In this document: piece after piece, positions 1 through 5,447 of the stretch | Numbering within the stretch: the stretch's first letter is position 1 | Layout: the number at the start of each line of letters is the position of its first letter | From: JAFDZV01 sp966128725 | Lineage (GTDB): Bacteria > Bacteroidota > Ignavibacteria > OLB7 | Direction of reading: 5' to 3' | Length of the DNA stretch: 13,796 nucleotides | NCBI GenBank assembly: GCA_966128725.1 | Contig: CBHYLN010000147.1 | Span: forward strand, 1-13,796 | The notes under the pieces: model-generated | Told to the model about the DNA's origin: nothing | What the model saw: the letters and a program-made list of their open reading frames with translations, nothing else | Databases searched by the model: none | Program-made: the position numbers and the translations under genes

Positions 1-384
1 AGCGAGTTAGATGCCTTCATATTGGATCCAACCTGCAAGGCCGCGCCTCGTCACGCGGACATTATCAACCGCCTGTTCCAATTGGTTGACCGCCATAGTA
101 TTAAACCCCATTGGTTCAACACAAGGCGCTATCCCACCAATATGGGATACCTTTCAATCGATGGAAGGCCAAAGACAAATCTCCGGCTTTATTGCTGGTT
201 CAAGAATGGCATATTGATTGCGGGGAACGGTGGCATAAAAAGGACTACGATGCTACAAGGCACACCCGAAACAGAGAAAGCATACACAGATATGTTGTAT
301 GTGAAAGATCGGATAGAGGAGAGCCTCCAAATAGGTGATTTAACTATCACACAGTATGGCTTTATCGGCAAACTCAATTTTTAA
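1..384 (+). CDS. higB: HigB/RelE-like toxin, 5' end cut by the window edge
   Basis: The frame is open from base 1 to a TAA at 382-384, so the start codon lies upstream; at least 127 residues are visible. The core resembles the HigB/RelE fold of mRNA-cleaving toxins: a strand with RLYCWFKNGILIAGNGG, then IKRT, then a helix containing TPETEKAYTDML. This matches the family pattern of a basic beta strand, a K-K/R-T motif and an E-x-E-x-A helix. In the family such toxins cut translated mRNA at the ribosome. The gene ends 11 bp before an XRE-type antitoxin, and toxin-first order is typical of higBA. Base composition is lower in GC than the lpx region, which fits transfer. The assignment rests on residue pattern and context, not a database match. 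Another small RelE/ParE-type or Gp49-type toxin is possible. Confidence 0.6.
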   Translation, partial: SELDAFILDPTCKAAPRHADIINRLFQLVDRHSIKPHWFNTRRYPTNMGYLSIDGRPKTNLRLYCWFKNGILIAGNGGIKRTTMLQGTPETEKAYTDMLYVKDRIEESLQIGDLTITQYGFIGKLNF

Positions 385-395
385 CAAGGTACATC

Positions 396-896
396 ATGGT
401 AAGGACGCTTGGCGATGAGCTTGTAGAGAGTATGCCATCTTCAGAGAAGCGGTTTGCCAACAAGCAAGCTGATATTGCTGCGCAGATAGCAGAGATTCTA
501 GACAAAAAGGGTTGGACGCAGCGCGATCTCGCGGACGCCGCAAATCTACAAGAATCCTATGTGAGCAGAATACTCAGAGGATGGTGGAACCCCACGCTCA
601 AAACGATTTGCGCAATTGAGGAGGCCTTGGGTGAAAATATCATAATCGTGCCCGCATATTACGCTTTGGAAATGCGCGAGAAGCGATGGGCAGCATCAAA
701 TCACGGCGTTGAAAACATAGCAATCTATCAGGCCCGCGCAATGCCCGATGCGAGCCGAACTGTGAGGGCCGAGCAAACGTTCAACCCCCTTGGTGCATTG
801 CTTTTAAGTCACGCTTCCCAGGGACGCATCTCCGATTGGCATATACACATGCCCGGAGTATCAAACGGAAGGGTATACAGTCATGGCGAAGCCTAA
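396..896 (+). CDS. higA: HigA-like XRE-family antitoxin with a C-terminal extension
   Basis: The 166-residue protein has a Cro/C1-type helix-turn-helix at about residues 27-84: QIAEILDKKGWTQRDLADAA, then the recognition helix QESYVSRILRG, then PTLKTICAIEEALGENI. In HigA proteins this domain binds the toxin operon promoter and helps neutralise HigB. About 80 residues follow the DNA-binding domain. Many stand-alone HigA proteins lack such a tail, while antitoxins of toxin-antitoxin-chaperone systems carry a chaperone-addiction region there. The gene starts 11 bp after the toxin gene and its last 14 bases overlap the start of the SecB-like gene, so the three genes form a translationally linked operon. 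An internal Met at residue 13 is an alternative start. The XRE call is firm; the antitoxin role comes from context. Confidence 0.75.
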   Translation: MVRTLGDELVESMPSSEKRFANKQADIAAQIAEILDKKGWTQRDLADAANLQESYVSRILRGWWNPTLKTICAIEEALGENIIIVPAYYALEMREKRWAASNHGVENIAIYQARAMPDASRTVRAEQTFNPLGALLLSHASQGRISDWHIHMPGVSNGRVYSHGEA

Positions 897-1386
897 AAAC
901 CCACGCGCCACTAAAGGCCAAGAAAGGCGCGAAGCATTTGGAATGGCATTTGCTGACTACAAGGTGTTGGCGTTCTTTTTAGAGACGCCGCCGGAAGAGC
1001 CGTCAAACATGGAAGTTACATTCAAGATGAGCTTGCAGCGTATTGGGACGCCAGAGCCGTCAATGGGCGCTTACGTATTAGAGATGAGGGGTTTATTACC
1101 TACCGACAAATCCGATGCACCACCAATCCCCATCGTCGCGCTTAAGACGCTTACTGTCTTTAGCTTTTCCGGGATAGATTCATTAAAGAAGGACGCGAGT
1201 GGGTCGCCAGTCTTACCTGAATGGGCGAACGCGACGATTATCAGTATAGCAGTAGGTGGAGCGAGGGGAATCATGCTGGAGAGAATGGGGACCACGATAT
1301 TTCATCGCATAATTCTTCCCATATTGGATATGCCCTCCTTGGGAATGGATACTGCGATACCAAAAGAGATGCTGCATGGGGTTTGA
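883..1386 (+). CDS. SecB-like chaperone, probable third gene of a toxin-antitoxin-chaperone module
   Basis: This 167-residue protein matches the size and layout of the SecB family. An N-terminal part rich in beta strands (MEVTFKMSLQRIG, AYVLEMRGLL, LKTLTVFSFSGID) is followed near residues 112-150 by LPEWANATIISIAVGGARGI and then MGTTIFHRIILPILDM. That corresponds to the SecB tail where an N-A motif leads into an amphipathic helix with a conserved Arg, a short loop, and a final LPxxxx segment. In TAC systems (for example HigBA-SecB, Rv1955-Rv1957 of M. tuberculosis) this chaperone protects the antitoxin from aggregation and proteolysis. Here it directly follows and overlaps the antitoxin gene. 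GGAAGG lies 10 bases before the ATG. Similarity to housekeeping SecB is low, so the call depends partly on gene order. Confidence 0.65.
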   Translation: MAKPKNPRATKGQERREAFGMAFADYKVLAFFLETPPEEPSNMEVTFKMSLQRIGTPEPSMGAYVLEMRGLLPTDKSDAPPIPIVALKTLTVFSFSGIDSLKKDASGSPVLPEWANATIISIAVGGARGIMLERMGTTIFHRIILPILDMPSLGMDTAIPKEMLHGV

Positions 1387-1413
1387 ATGCGTCGAGATCG
1401 CCATCACCCCCGT

Positions 1414-1590
1414 TCACCCCTTCTTCCGCTTCGATTCCTCCACAACCTTCGACTTCGGCACGCTTAGAATCGTGCGCATGGCATCTTCAAACCGCTCGTA
1501 CTCCTCCGACGGAGCATCGGGCGGCTTGCTGCTCGGTTCCCCTTTAGGGGTCTTCTTCACGAGCTTCGGCCCGGTCTTCTTACTCGCCAC
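1414..1590 (-). CDS. small conserved accessory protein of IS1595-type transposon (58 aa)
   Basis: The GTG start at 1590 overlaps the transposase stop by 11 bases, so translation is probably coupled. The product is a lysine-rich, charged 58-residue protein with SKKTGPKLVKK at the N-terminus, then PPDAPSEEYERFEDAMR, then VPKSK and a basic tail. It is clearly homologous to the 59-residue protein at 4056-4235 of the second transposon: SKK, KK.P, SEEY..F.D..R, VPK and a final E.K.KK line up. Both overlap their transposase by exactly 11 bases. A TTG at 1596 is an alternative start, but GTG aligns with the ATG of the homologue. No known domain is recognised. A role in DNA binding or in controlling the transposase is inference from charge and linkage. 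Confidence 0.7.
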   Translation of the reverse strand: MASKKTGPKLVKKTPKGEPSSKPPDAPSEEYERFEDAMRTILSVPKSKVVEESKRKKG

Positions 1591-2536
1591 GTGCAATCAA
1601 CTCCTTCCAAGTGATCCGCTTGCCCTTGGTCGCACCGGCAACGCTCTCGAAGCGGGTTGCATCGGTACCTTTACGCAGGTTGAAACGGGTGATCTGTTCG
1701 TCAAGATAGGCACCCAAGTGGTAGGGTTCAACGGCGATGTAGGTACCCTTCAATGCGCGCTTGAGGCAGGAGAAAAAGTTCTCGATTCGATTCGTGGTCA
1801 CGGCGCCACGAACATACTCCACACTGTGGTTGATGACCTCGTGAACGTACTTCTCCTCCACATCGCTAAGGCCGGAATACGAGGGGTGCGCATCGGTGTG
1901 TACTTCGCTGCCTGGTGCGACGTTCGAGCGCACTTCGTTGTGTAGCGTGTCTTTGTCGGTGTTGTGAATCACCTTGGCCCGTACCTTGCTGGTACCGTCG
2001 GCACCACCACGTTCAAGGATACCCAAGACGATTGCCTTACCAACAGGGCCACGACCGGAACGACGGCGTCTCTCGCTGTGCTTATTCTTCTCAAGGCCAC
2101 CAACGAACGTTTCATCAACTTCGGCTTCCCCTTCGATCTTCTCAAGAGTTCCGGCCTGCATGGCAAGGCGGATTCGGTGAAGCATGAACCAGGCGCTCTT
2201 TTGCGTGACACCCAACGAGCGGGCGATTTCGCACGAGGAGATACCGTTCTTTGCGTTGGTAATCAACCAGACCGCTGGAAGCCACGTGGAGAGCTTCAAG
2301 GGGGAATCCTCGAAGATGGTGCCTACCTTTACGCTGAACTGCTTCTTACAGCCCTTGCACTTCCAGATACGACGGGTTGACAAGAAGCTATGTTCGGCCG
2401 ATCCGCAACGGGGGCAGGTGATCCCTTCGGGCCAACGCATACGAACCATAAAGGCCAATGCGTTATCCTCGTTGGCATAGTGCGTGATTGCTTCCTGAAG
2501 CGTACGGGGCGTGTAAAGCGGTGTCGTCGTTTCCAT
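1580..2536 (-). CDS. IS1595-family transposase (element 1)
   Basis: The 318-residue DDE transposase has the typical IS1595 layout. An N-terminal zinc ribbon (CPRC at 41-44, CKGC at 60-63) is followed by a helical linker with NAKNGISSCEIARSLGVTQK, which is a helix-turn-helix for end recognition. The catalytic core shows EVDETFVGG (first Asp, about 141), HTDAHPSY (second Asp, about 215) and TTNRIENFFSCLKR near residue 250, which carries the third acidic/Asn position. No frameshift or stop is present, so it is probably active. The start is taken as the ATG at 2536 rather than 2542, because only three bases separate it from the TATATTTG promoter box and this matches the start of the second transposase. 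It is more than half identical by eye to the protein at 3116-4066, so the two are diverged relatives, not a recent duplication. Confidence 0.93.
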   Translation of the reverse strand: METTTPLYTPRTLQEAITHYANEDNALAFMVRMRWPEGITCPRCGSAEHSFLSTRRIWKCKGCKKQFSVKVGTIFEDSPLKLSTWLPAVWLITNAKNGISSCEIARSLGVTQKSAWFMLHRIRLAMQAGTLEKIEGEAEVDETFVGGLEKNKHSERRRRSGRGPVGKAIVLGILERGGADGTSKVRAKVIHNTDKDTLHNEVRSNVAPGSEVHTDAHPSYSGLSDVEEKYVHEVINHSVEYVRGAVTTNRIENFFSCLKRALKGTYIAVEPYHLGAYLDEQITRFNLRKGTDATRFESVAGATKGKRITWKELIARGE

Positions 2537-2539
2537 GTG

Positions 2540-2570
2540 CAAATATACGACAAAACACCGGGTGAGTCAA
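2540..2570 (-). promoter_or_regulatory. transposon-end promoter of transposase 1
   Basis: On the minus strand TTGACT (2565-2570) is followed after 17 bases by TATATTTG (2540-2547). This fits the Bacteroidota primary sigma consensus TTG-N19-21-TAnnTTTG and also resembles a sigma70 promoter. Only three bases separate the box from the ATG at 2536, so transcription should begin at or next to the start codon, giving a leaderless or nearly leaderless message. Confidence 0.65.
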
Positions 2571-2583
2571 GTATATAAGTGCC
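2560..2583 (-). repeat. terminal inverted repeat, transposase-side end of element 1
   Basis: Read inward on the minus strand it begins GGCACTTATATACTTGAC. The left end of element 2 begins GGCAATAATATACTTGAC. The homology starts sharply at GGCA in both, which fixes the element boundary at 2583. The -35 box of the transposase promoter lies inside the repeat. Confidence 0.7.
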
Positions 2584-2658
2584 CTTTTTTGCCAAAGCAT
2601 CGCTCTGGATAAGTGTGAAGATCAGCGCGATAGCGCCCAGAGTTGTGATGAGTCTCAT
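2584..2658 (-). pseudogene. signal-peptide gene fragment disrupted by element 1
   Basis: An ATG at 2658 is preceded at 7 bases by a good Shine-Dalgarno AGGAG (2666-2670 on the opposite strand). The first 25 codons encode MRLITTLGAIALIFTLIQSD followed by ALAKK. This is a basic start, a hydrophobic core and a probable signal peptidase I site after ALA, so a secreted or periplasmic protein. The frame then runs into the transposon end at 2583 and into unrelated sequence. The last eight bases are the candidate target duplication. The remainder of the gene should lie beyond the other end of element 1, outside the window. The original function cannot be told from the signal peptide. Confidence 0.6.
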
Positions 2659-3060
2659 GGTGATTCTCCTATATACGGTAAATAAAGACAACGGGGTTGC
2701 ATCAAGAAAACATCACAACGCGCAACGGCCCCATTAAACCGCCCAAGCCATCAATCAAGCCCGTTCCGGACGCATGGCGACCGGGGCGCATCGGGTTCCG
2801 CGCGGGAAAGTGTATGAGGATATTGGCTGTGGCAGATACGCAGAACGGCGCAAAAACCCTCGTGGAACATCATGAATGTTTGTGCGCCGTGTATTTTTAT
2901 TCGCTTCGACGCCAACAGTCATCGTTTAGAACAGCATAATAATACGCGCACGAAGTATGCAACGCAAGAAAAATTAGAAATATCGTTACACGGGCAAGGG
3001 CTGTTTCCATCGGCGTGTTTCTCCGCGCCCTAATTCTCAATTCCACATTCTTGCCCTGCC
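2659..3060. other. native spacer between the two transposons
   Basis: These 400 bases are the chromosomal segment between the two insertions. They hold the upstream region of the disrupted signal-peptide gene and the original downstream flank of the DUF4157 gene. Apart from the small frame at 2897-3010, no convincing gene is visible. I see no RNA gene. A weak TTG/TATTTACC arrangement stands about 30 bases upstream of the Shine-Dalgarno of the disrupted gene and could be its promoter. Confidence 0.4.
2897..3010 (-). CDS. possible small membrane-anchored or lipoprotein-like peptide (37 aa)
   Basis: From the ATG at 3010 the frame encodes 37 residues beginning METALARVTIFLIFLALHTS followed by CAYYYAVLNDD and a short tail. 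A hydrophobic helix leads to a Cys, in the manner of a lipoprotein signal but with a poor lipobox (HTSC). GGAG lies about 10 bases upstream. Before insertion of element 2 it would have started about 60 bases after the DUF4157 stop on the same strand. The short length makes chance likely. Nothing else supports it. Confidence 0.25.
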   Translation of the reverse strand: METALARVTIFLIFLALHTSCAYYYAVLNDDCWRRSE

Positions 3061-3068
3061 TTATGTTT
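3061..3068. repeat. 8-bp target site duplication, left copy (element 2)
   Basis: TTATGTTT directly precedes the GGCA end of element 2 and is repeated exactly at 5926-5933, directly after its right end. An 8-bp duplication is the usual value for the IS1595 family. Confidence 0.85.
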
Positions 3069-3092
3069 GGCAATAATATACTTGACACACAA
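3069..3092 (+). repeat. left terminal inverted repeat of element 2
   Basis: 24 nt starting GGCAATAATATACTTG pair with 5902-5925, with mismatches at positions 6, 17 and 19. The TTGACA of the transposase promoter lies within it. Just inside, 3094-3104 is a short palindrome CCGA-TTT-TCGG between the -35 and -10 boxes, a possible operator. Confidence 0.85.
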
Positions 3093-3112
3093 GCCGATTT
3101 TCGGTATATTTG
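3082..3112 (+). promoter_or_regulatory. transposon-end promoter of transposase 2
   Basis: TTGACA at 3082-3087 and TATATTTG at 3105-3112 are separated by 17 bases, or 20 counted from TTG. This is an excellent match to the Bacteroidota consensus and to sigma70. The ATG at 3116 follows after three bases, so the transcript is probably leaderless. The -35 box lies in the terminal repeat, so the transposase binding site and the promoter overlap, which would allow self-repression. Confidence 0.75.
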
Positions 3113-3115
3113 TGC

Positions 3116-4066
3116 ATGAATTCTTCAGAAGCGCAGATCCCGAACCCTCGCACGCTCCAGGAAGCGATCATCGCTTATGCTAATCCCGATGCGGCTCTTG
3201 CGAAGATGGTTGCCCTTCGTTGGCCCGATGGCGTTGTGTGCCCGCATTGTGCGGGAACGAATCACTACTTCGTCAAGACGCGCCGCATATGGCGCTGCAA
3301 GGGGTGCAAGATGCAGTTCTCGGTAAAGATCGGCACGGTGATGGAAGACAGCCCCTTGGGGCTTGATAAGTGGTTGTGTGGGCTGTGGATGCTTGCGAAC
3401 GCCAAGAACGGTATCAGCAGCTACGAGATACACCGAGCGCTGGGCATCACGCAGAAGTCAAGCTGGTTCCTCTTGCATCGGTTGCGCTTGGTCATGAAGA
3501 CCCGCACCTTTACCAAGCTGGCCGGCGAAATCGAAGCCGACGAAACATTCATCGGCGGGTTGGAAGCGAACCGACACAGCGACAAGCGCAAGAAGCAAGG
3601 TCGTGGCCCGGTTGGTAAGATGATCGTTATGGGAATCCTTGAACGTGGTGGCGCTGAAGGTGCCAGCAAGGTACGGGCCAACGTGATTCACGGCACCGAC
3701 AAAGCCACGCTACAAGGTGAAGTCGAAAAGAACGTCAAGTTCGGTAGCCGTGTTGATACCGATGCGCACCCGTCGTATGTGGGCCTGAACGAGAAGTTCA
3801 TTCACGAAGCCGTGAATCACTCCTTCGAGTACGTTCGCGATACCGTGACCACGAACAGGCTTGAGAACTTTTTCAGCCTCTTGAAGCGTACATTGCACGG
3901 AACTTATGTCAGCGTCGAACCCGAGCACCTTGGCCGCTATCTCGATGAACAGTGCTTCCGCTTCAACGAGCGCAAGCGCACCGATCAGGAGCGTTTCGAG
4001 CTTGCCGCCAAGAGCATGCAGGGCCGCCGCATCACGTACAAGCAGTTAACGCGCAATGACAAGTAA
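3116..4066 (+). CDS. IS1595-family transposase (element 2)
   Basis: The 316-residue intact transposase has a zinc ribbon with CPHC at 42-45 and CKGC at 61-64. It has a helix-turn-helix segment (NAKNGISSYEIHRALGITQK, 95-114) and a DDE-type core: EADETFIGG (Asp 142), DTDAHPSY (Asp 216) and NRLENFFSLLKR (Glu 250/Asn 251). The C-terminal HLGRYLDEQCFRFNER is the usual IS1595 ending. In the family this enzyme performs cut-and-paste-type strand transfer at the 24-nt ends. The start is placed at ATG 3116, immediately after the promoter, instead of 3110, which lies within the -10 box. The last 11 bases overlap the start of the accessory gene. Confidence 0.94.
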   Translation: MNSSEAQIPNPRTLQEAIIAYANPDAALAKMVALRWPDGVVCPHCAGTNHYFVKTRRIWRCKGCKMQFSVKIGTVMEDSPLGLDKWLCGLWMLANAKNGISSYEIHRALGITQKSSWFLLHRLRLVMKTRTFTKLAGEIEADETFIGGLEANRHSDKRKKQGRGPVGKMIVMGILERGGAEGASKVRANVIHGTDKATLQGEVEKNVKFGSRVDTDAHPSYVGLNEKFIHEAVNHSFEYVRDTVTTNRLENFFSLLKRTLHGTYVSVEPEHLGRYLDEQCFRFNERKRTDQERFELAAKSMQGRRITYKQLTRNDK

Positions 4067-4235
4067 GAAGCCCGCGAAGCCCGAGCTTCACAAGAAGAAG
4101 CCGCCCGAACCCGAGCGCCCGCCCGAAGGTGACTCGGAAGAGTACCGGGCATTCGATGACTTCGCCCGCAAGGTCATGCAGGTGCCGAAGCCTGAGATTG
4201 ATGCCGAAGAAAAGAAGTGGAAGAAGGAGAAATAG
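4056..4235 (+). CDS. small conserved accessory protein of IS1595-type transposon (59 aa)
   Basis: The ATG at 4056 lies inside the transposase gene, 11 bases before its end (4066), and the frame runs to a TAG at 4235. The protein starts MTSKKPAKPELHKKKPPEPE, then has GDSEEYRAFDDFARKVMQVP, then KPEIDAEEKKWKKEK. It is highly charged with a basic proline-rich head, a short central helix and a basic tail. The motif order SKK / KK.P / SEEY..F.D..R / VPK is shared with the protein at 1414-1590 of the other transposon, and the overlap geometry is identical. Conservation in two diverged elements argues that it is real and selected. No known family is recognised. A transposase cofactor or regulator is the simplest guess. 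Confidence 0.75.
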   Translation: MTSKKPAKPELHKKKPPEPERPPEGDSEEYRAFDDFARKVMQVPKPEIDAEEKKWKKEK

Positions 4236-4276
4236 TTCTTTCAAAATCATGCGGTTGAATGTAGCTTTCGGCAATT

Positions 4277-4355
4277 GAATAAGGGAGCACATCGGCCTGT
4301 AGAATGCTGATGCGCTCCCTTATTCGTTTCAAGCCATAGCTACAGGCCGATGTGC
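4277..4355 (+). other. interlocking inverted repeats, possible pseudoknot or attenuator
   Basis: Arm A (4277-4293) pairs with A' (4309-4325) over 17 bp with a single A-C mismatch. The loop of that hairpin contains GGCCTGTAG (4294-4302), which is perfectly complementary to 4340-4348. Alternatively the whole of 4287-4302 pairs perfectly over 16 bp with 4340-4355, and a further TCCC after a 3-nt insert extends that pairing into arm A. The region can therefore form a hairpin plus pseudoknot, or two mutually exclusive hairpins. It lies between the accessory gene stop and the ATG of the membrane protein, so it may end the first transcript or control the second. It is not a terminal-repeat copy. The function is unknown. 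Confidence 0.6.
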
Positions 4356-4378
4356 ACTTCCCTAATTATCGAAACGAC

Positions 4379-5131
4379 ATGGATGCACCCGCAAATAGTC
4401 TGGAAGTAATCTATACCGTCGCGACCGCGAAGTTGAAAACATTAAATGACGTGGTTGACTCCCAAGAACGGAAAGCTGGTATTTTCCTAACTGCCACAAG
4501 CGCACTGATAGCTGGCGCCTTTACAACGATCCCAAGCAATCTATCAGAACCGGCATGGATTGCCATCTTCGCCTTGCTACTTTCACCGCTTGCCATCGCC
4601 GCAGCGTTCTCGTACTGGCACTGTTTACGTACGCTGGTTGTCAAGGTATTCCGGATCGACCCAAAGCTCGCCGGGCTTGCTAACGATTGCGCCGCTTTGA
4701 GCGACCAAGAGACCAAAGCGCAATTGATCGCACAGTATATCGACATCGAGCAACGGATACAGCCTCACCTTGTCGACAAGGCGCACCACCTAAAGGCCAC
4801 TTCTTCCATCTGGTTGCCGGTCATGATTGCCGCCCTTATCTTTAGTGTGTGTGCTCGCTGTGTGTATATAGCGAGCACACAACAGACACTAACGCTAAGG
4901 GAGCGCAAAATGTCAACAGAAAGTGGGCAATCCACGGGTGAGTCCGCTGGGACTGGAGCCAGCGATTCAGGCGGTACAACTTCTACTACTGGTGGAACGG
5001 CACCAAGTGTGCAGCCGATTGTCATTCCACCCGTGAATCCGAATTTGGTTCACGAGGTGATTAAGTCCCATACTAACAGCGGCTCAAAGCCAACGGGCGG
5101 CAATAGTAGCGGAACGCAAAAGCGTCGATAA
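4379..5131 (+). CDS. cargo membrane protein with three predicted helices (SLATT/DUF5706-like topology)
   Basis: The 250-residue protein has three predicted membrane helices: about 34-52 (GIFLTATSALIAGAFTT), 58-80 (PAWIAIFALLLSPLAIAAAF) and 144-166 (IWLPVMIAALIFSVCARCVY). Before the first helix is an amphipathic stretch with DVVDSQERKAG. Between helices 2 and 3 is a charged, mostly helical cytoplasmic segment. This order (helix with D..xKAG, a close helix pair, a helical domain, a last helix) resembles the 2-3TM effectors of nucleotide-signalling defence systems (SLATT, DUF5706/PycTM). I see no sequence signature that proves it. The last 80 residues are Ser/Thr/Gly-rich and probably disordered. 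The ATG at 4379 is preferred to 4352, because the latter falls in the inverted repeat. No Shine-Dalgarno is seen. Confidence 0.65.
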   Translation: MDAPANSLEVIYTVATAKLKTLNDVVDSQERKAGIFLTATSALIAGAFTTIPSNLSEPAWIAIFALLLSPLAIAAAFSYWHCLRTLVVKVFRIDPKLAGLANDCAALSDQETKAQLIAQYIDIEQRIQPHLVDKAHHLKATSSIWLPVMIAALIFSVCARCVYIASTQQTLTLRERKMSTESGQSTGESAGTGASDSGGTTSTTGGTAPSVQPIVIPPVNPNLVHEVIKSHTNSGSKPTGGNSSGTQKRR

Positions 5132-5146
5132 CCGTACTCTACAGCA

Positions 5147-5180
5147 CAAACCCCTCTCATCATGTGATGAGAGGGGTTTG
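5147..5180. terminator. strong hairpin between convergent cargo genes
   Basis: CAAACCCCTCTCATCA (5147-5162) is perfectly complementary to 5165-5180, so a stem of about 15 bp with a tiny loop forms on either strand. It stands 16 bases after the membrane-protein stop and faces the convergent Phd-like gene. The following sequence is only moderately T-rich, so it may be a bidirectional transcription stop. Confidence 0.6.
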
Positions 5181-5223
5181 CTTCATCATCCCGTTCTCCT
5201 GGAACACTCCGAACGGGGCTTTC

Positions 5224-5269
5224 TGGCATCTTAGAGCCTGTTAGTGGCATCTTAGAGCCTGTTAGTGGC
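5224..5269. repeat. 21-bp tandem repeat, two copies plus 4 bases
   Basis: TGGCATCTTAGAGCCTGTTAG occupies 5224-5244 and is repeated exactly at 5245-5265, followed by TGGC. On the minus strand the second copy includes the last bases and stop codon of the Phd-like gene. It may be a simple slippage duplication. Confidence 0.85.
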
Positions 5270-5447
5270 TCGATTCGGCCGTTTCGCAGTCAAGCAGCCG
5301 GTTTAGGTCTTCCGTGCTCACCAGTGCGGCCACATGCTGCCCGCAGTGCTTCACGATCACCCGCCGCCCGTCTTGTTGGATGTAGGCGATCACTTCGGCC
5401 AGGTGGTCACGGAGTTCGTCGAGTTCCAGGGCGTGAAGGATCTTCAT
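5262..5447 (-). CDS. Phd/YefM-like antitoxin without a recognisable toxin
   Basis: The 61-residue protein follows the Phd/YefM pattern. MKILHALELDELRDHLAEVI corresponds to the N-terminal strand and helix that bind operator DNA. GRRVIVKHCGQHVAALVSTE corresponds to the conserved central segment (VIIT.HGKPVAALVS..D), and DLNRLLD ends the domain. Such antitoxins bind DNA and cover a Doc, YoeB/RelE or PIN toxin with a C-terminal tail. Here the tail is only about ten residues and no toxin gene is adjacent. The ATG overlaps the stop of the upstream small gene (ATGA at 5444-5447), so the two are co-translated. It could be a solitary regulator or the remnant of a TA pair. Confidence 0.65.
   Translation of the reverse strand: MKILHALELDELRDHLAEVIAYIQQDGRRVIVKHCGQHVAALVSTEDLNRLLDCETAESSH

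Larger units (their letters stand above)
1..2583 (-). mobile_element. IS1595-family transposon with toxin-antitoxin-chaperone cargo (element 1, far end outside window)
   Basis: One end is visible at 2583. Read on the minus strand it begins GGCACTTATATACTTGAC, which differs at only two of 18 positions from the left end of the complete element at 3069-5925. Inside it lie the transposase and accessory genes in the same order and with the same 11-nt overlap as in that element. No matching inverted end is found between the accessory gene (ends 1414) and the window start; only 27 bp separate it from the SecB-like gene. The other end must therefore lie left of base 1, or have been lost, and the HigB-HigA-SecB-like genes would be cargo. 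The candidate 8-bp target duplication is 2584-2591 (CTTTTTTG); its partner copy is not in the window. Element identity is well supported. Inclusion of the cargo is inference. Confidence 0.68.

Noticed and set aside
1387..1413. Possible right end of element 1 between the accessory gene and the SecB-like gene
   Set aside because: No sequence resembling an inverted GGCA..ATATACTTG end or CTTTTTTG occurs in this 27-bp interval.
1376..1945. 189-residue plus-strand frame across the end of element 1 transposase
   Set aside because: It is antisense to the well-supported transposase and accessory gene.
4277..4355. Right end of a smaller insertion sequence, or an integron attC site
   Set aside because: The arms do not resemble the GGCA ends, the true right end with target duplication is at 5925, and no GTTRRRY/RYYYAAC core sites are present.
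4277..4355. Retron or type III toxin-antitoxin RNA
   Set aside because: No reverse transcriptase is present and there are no tandem antitoxin-RNA repeats; the adjacent gene is a membrane protein.
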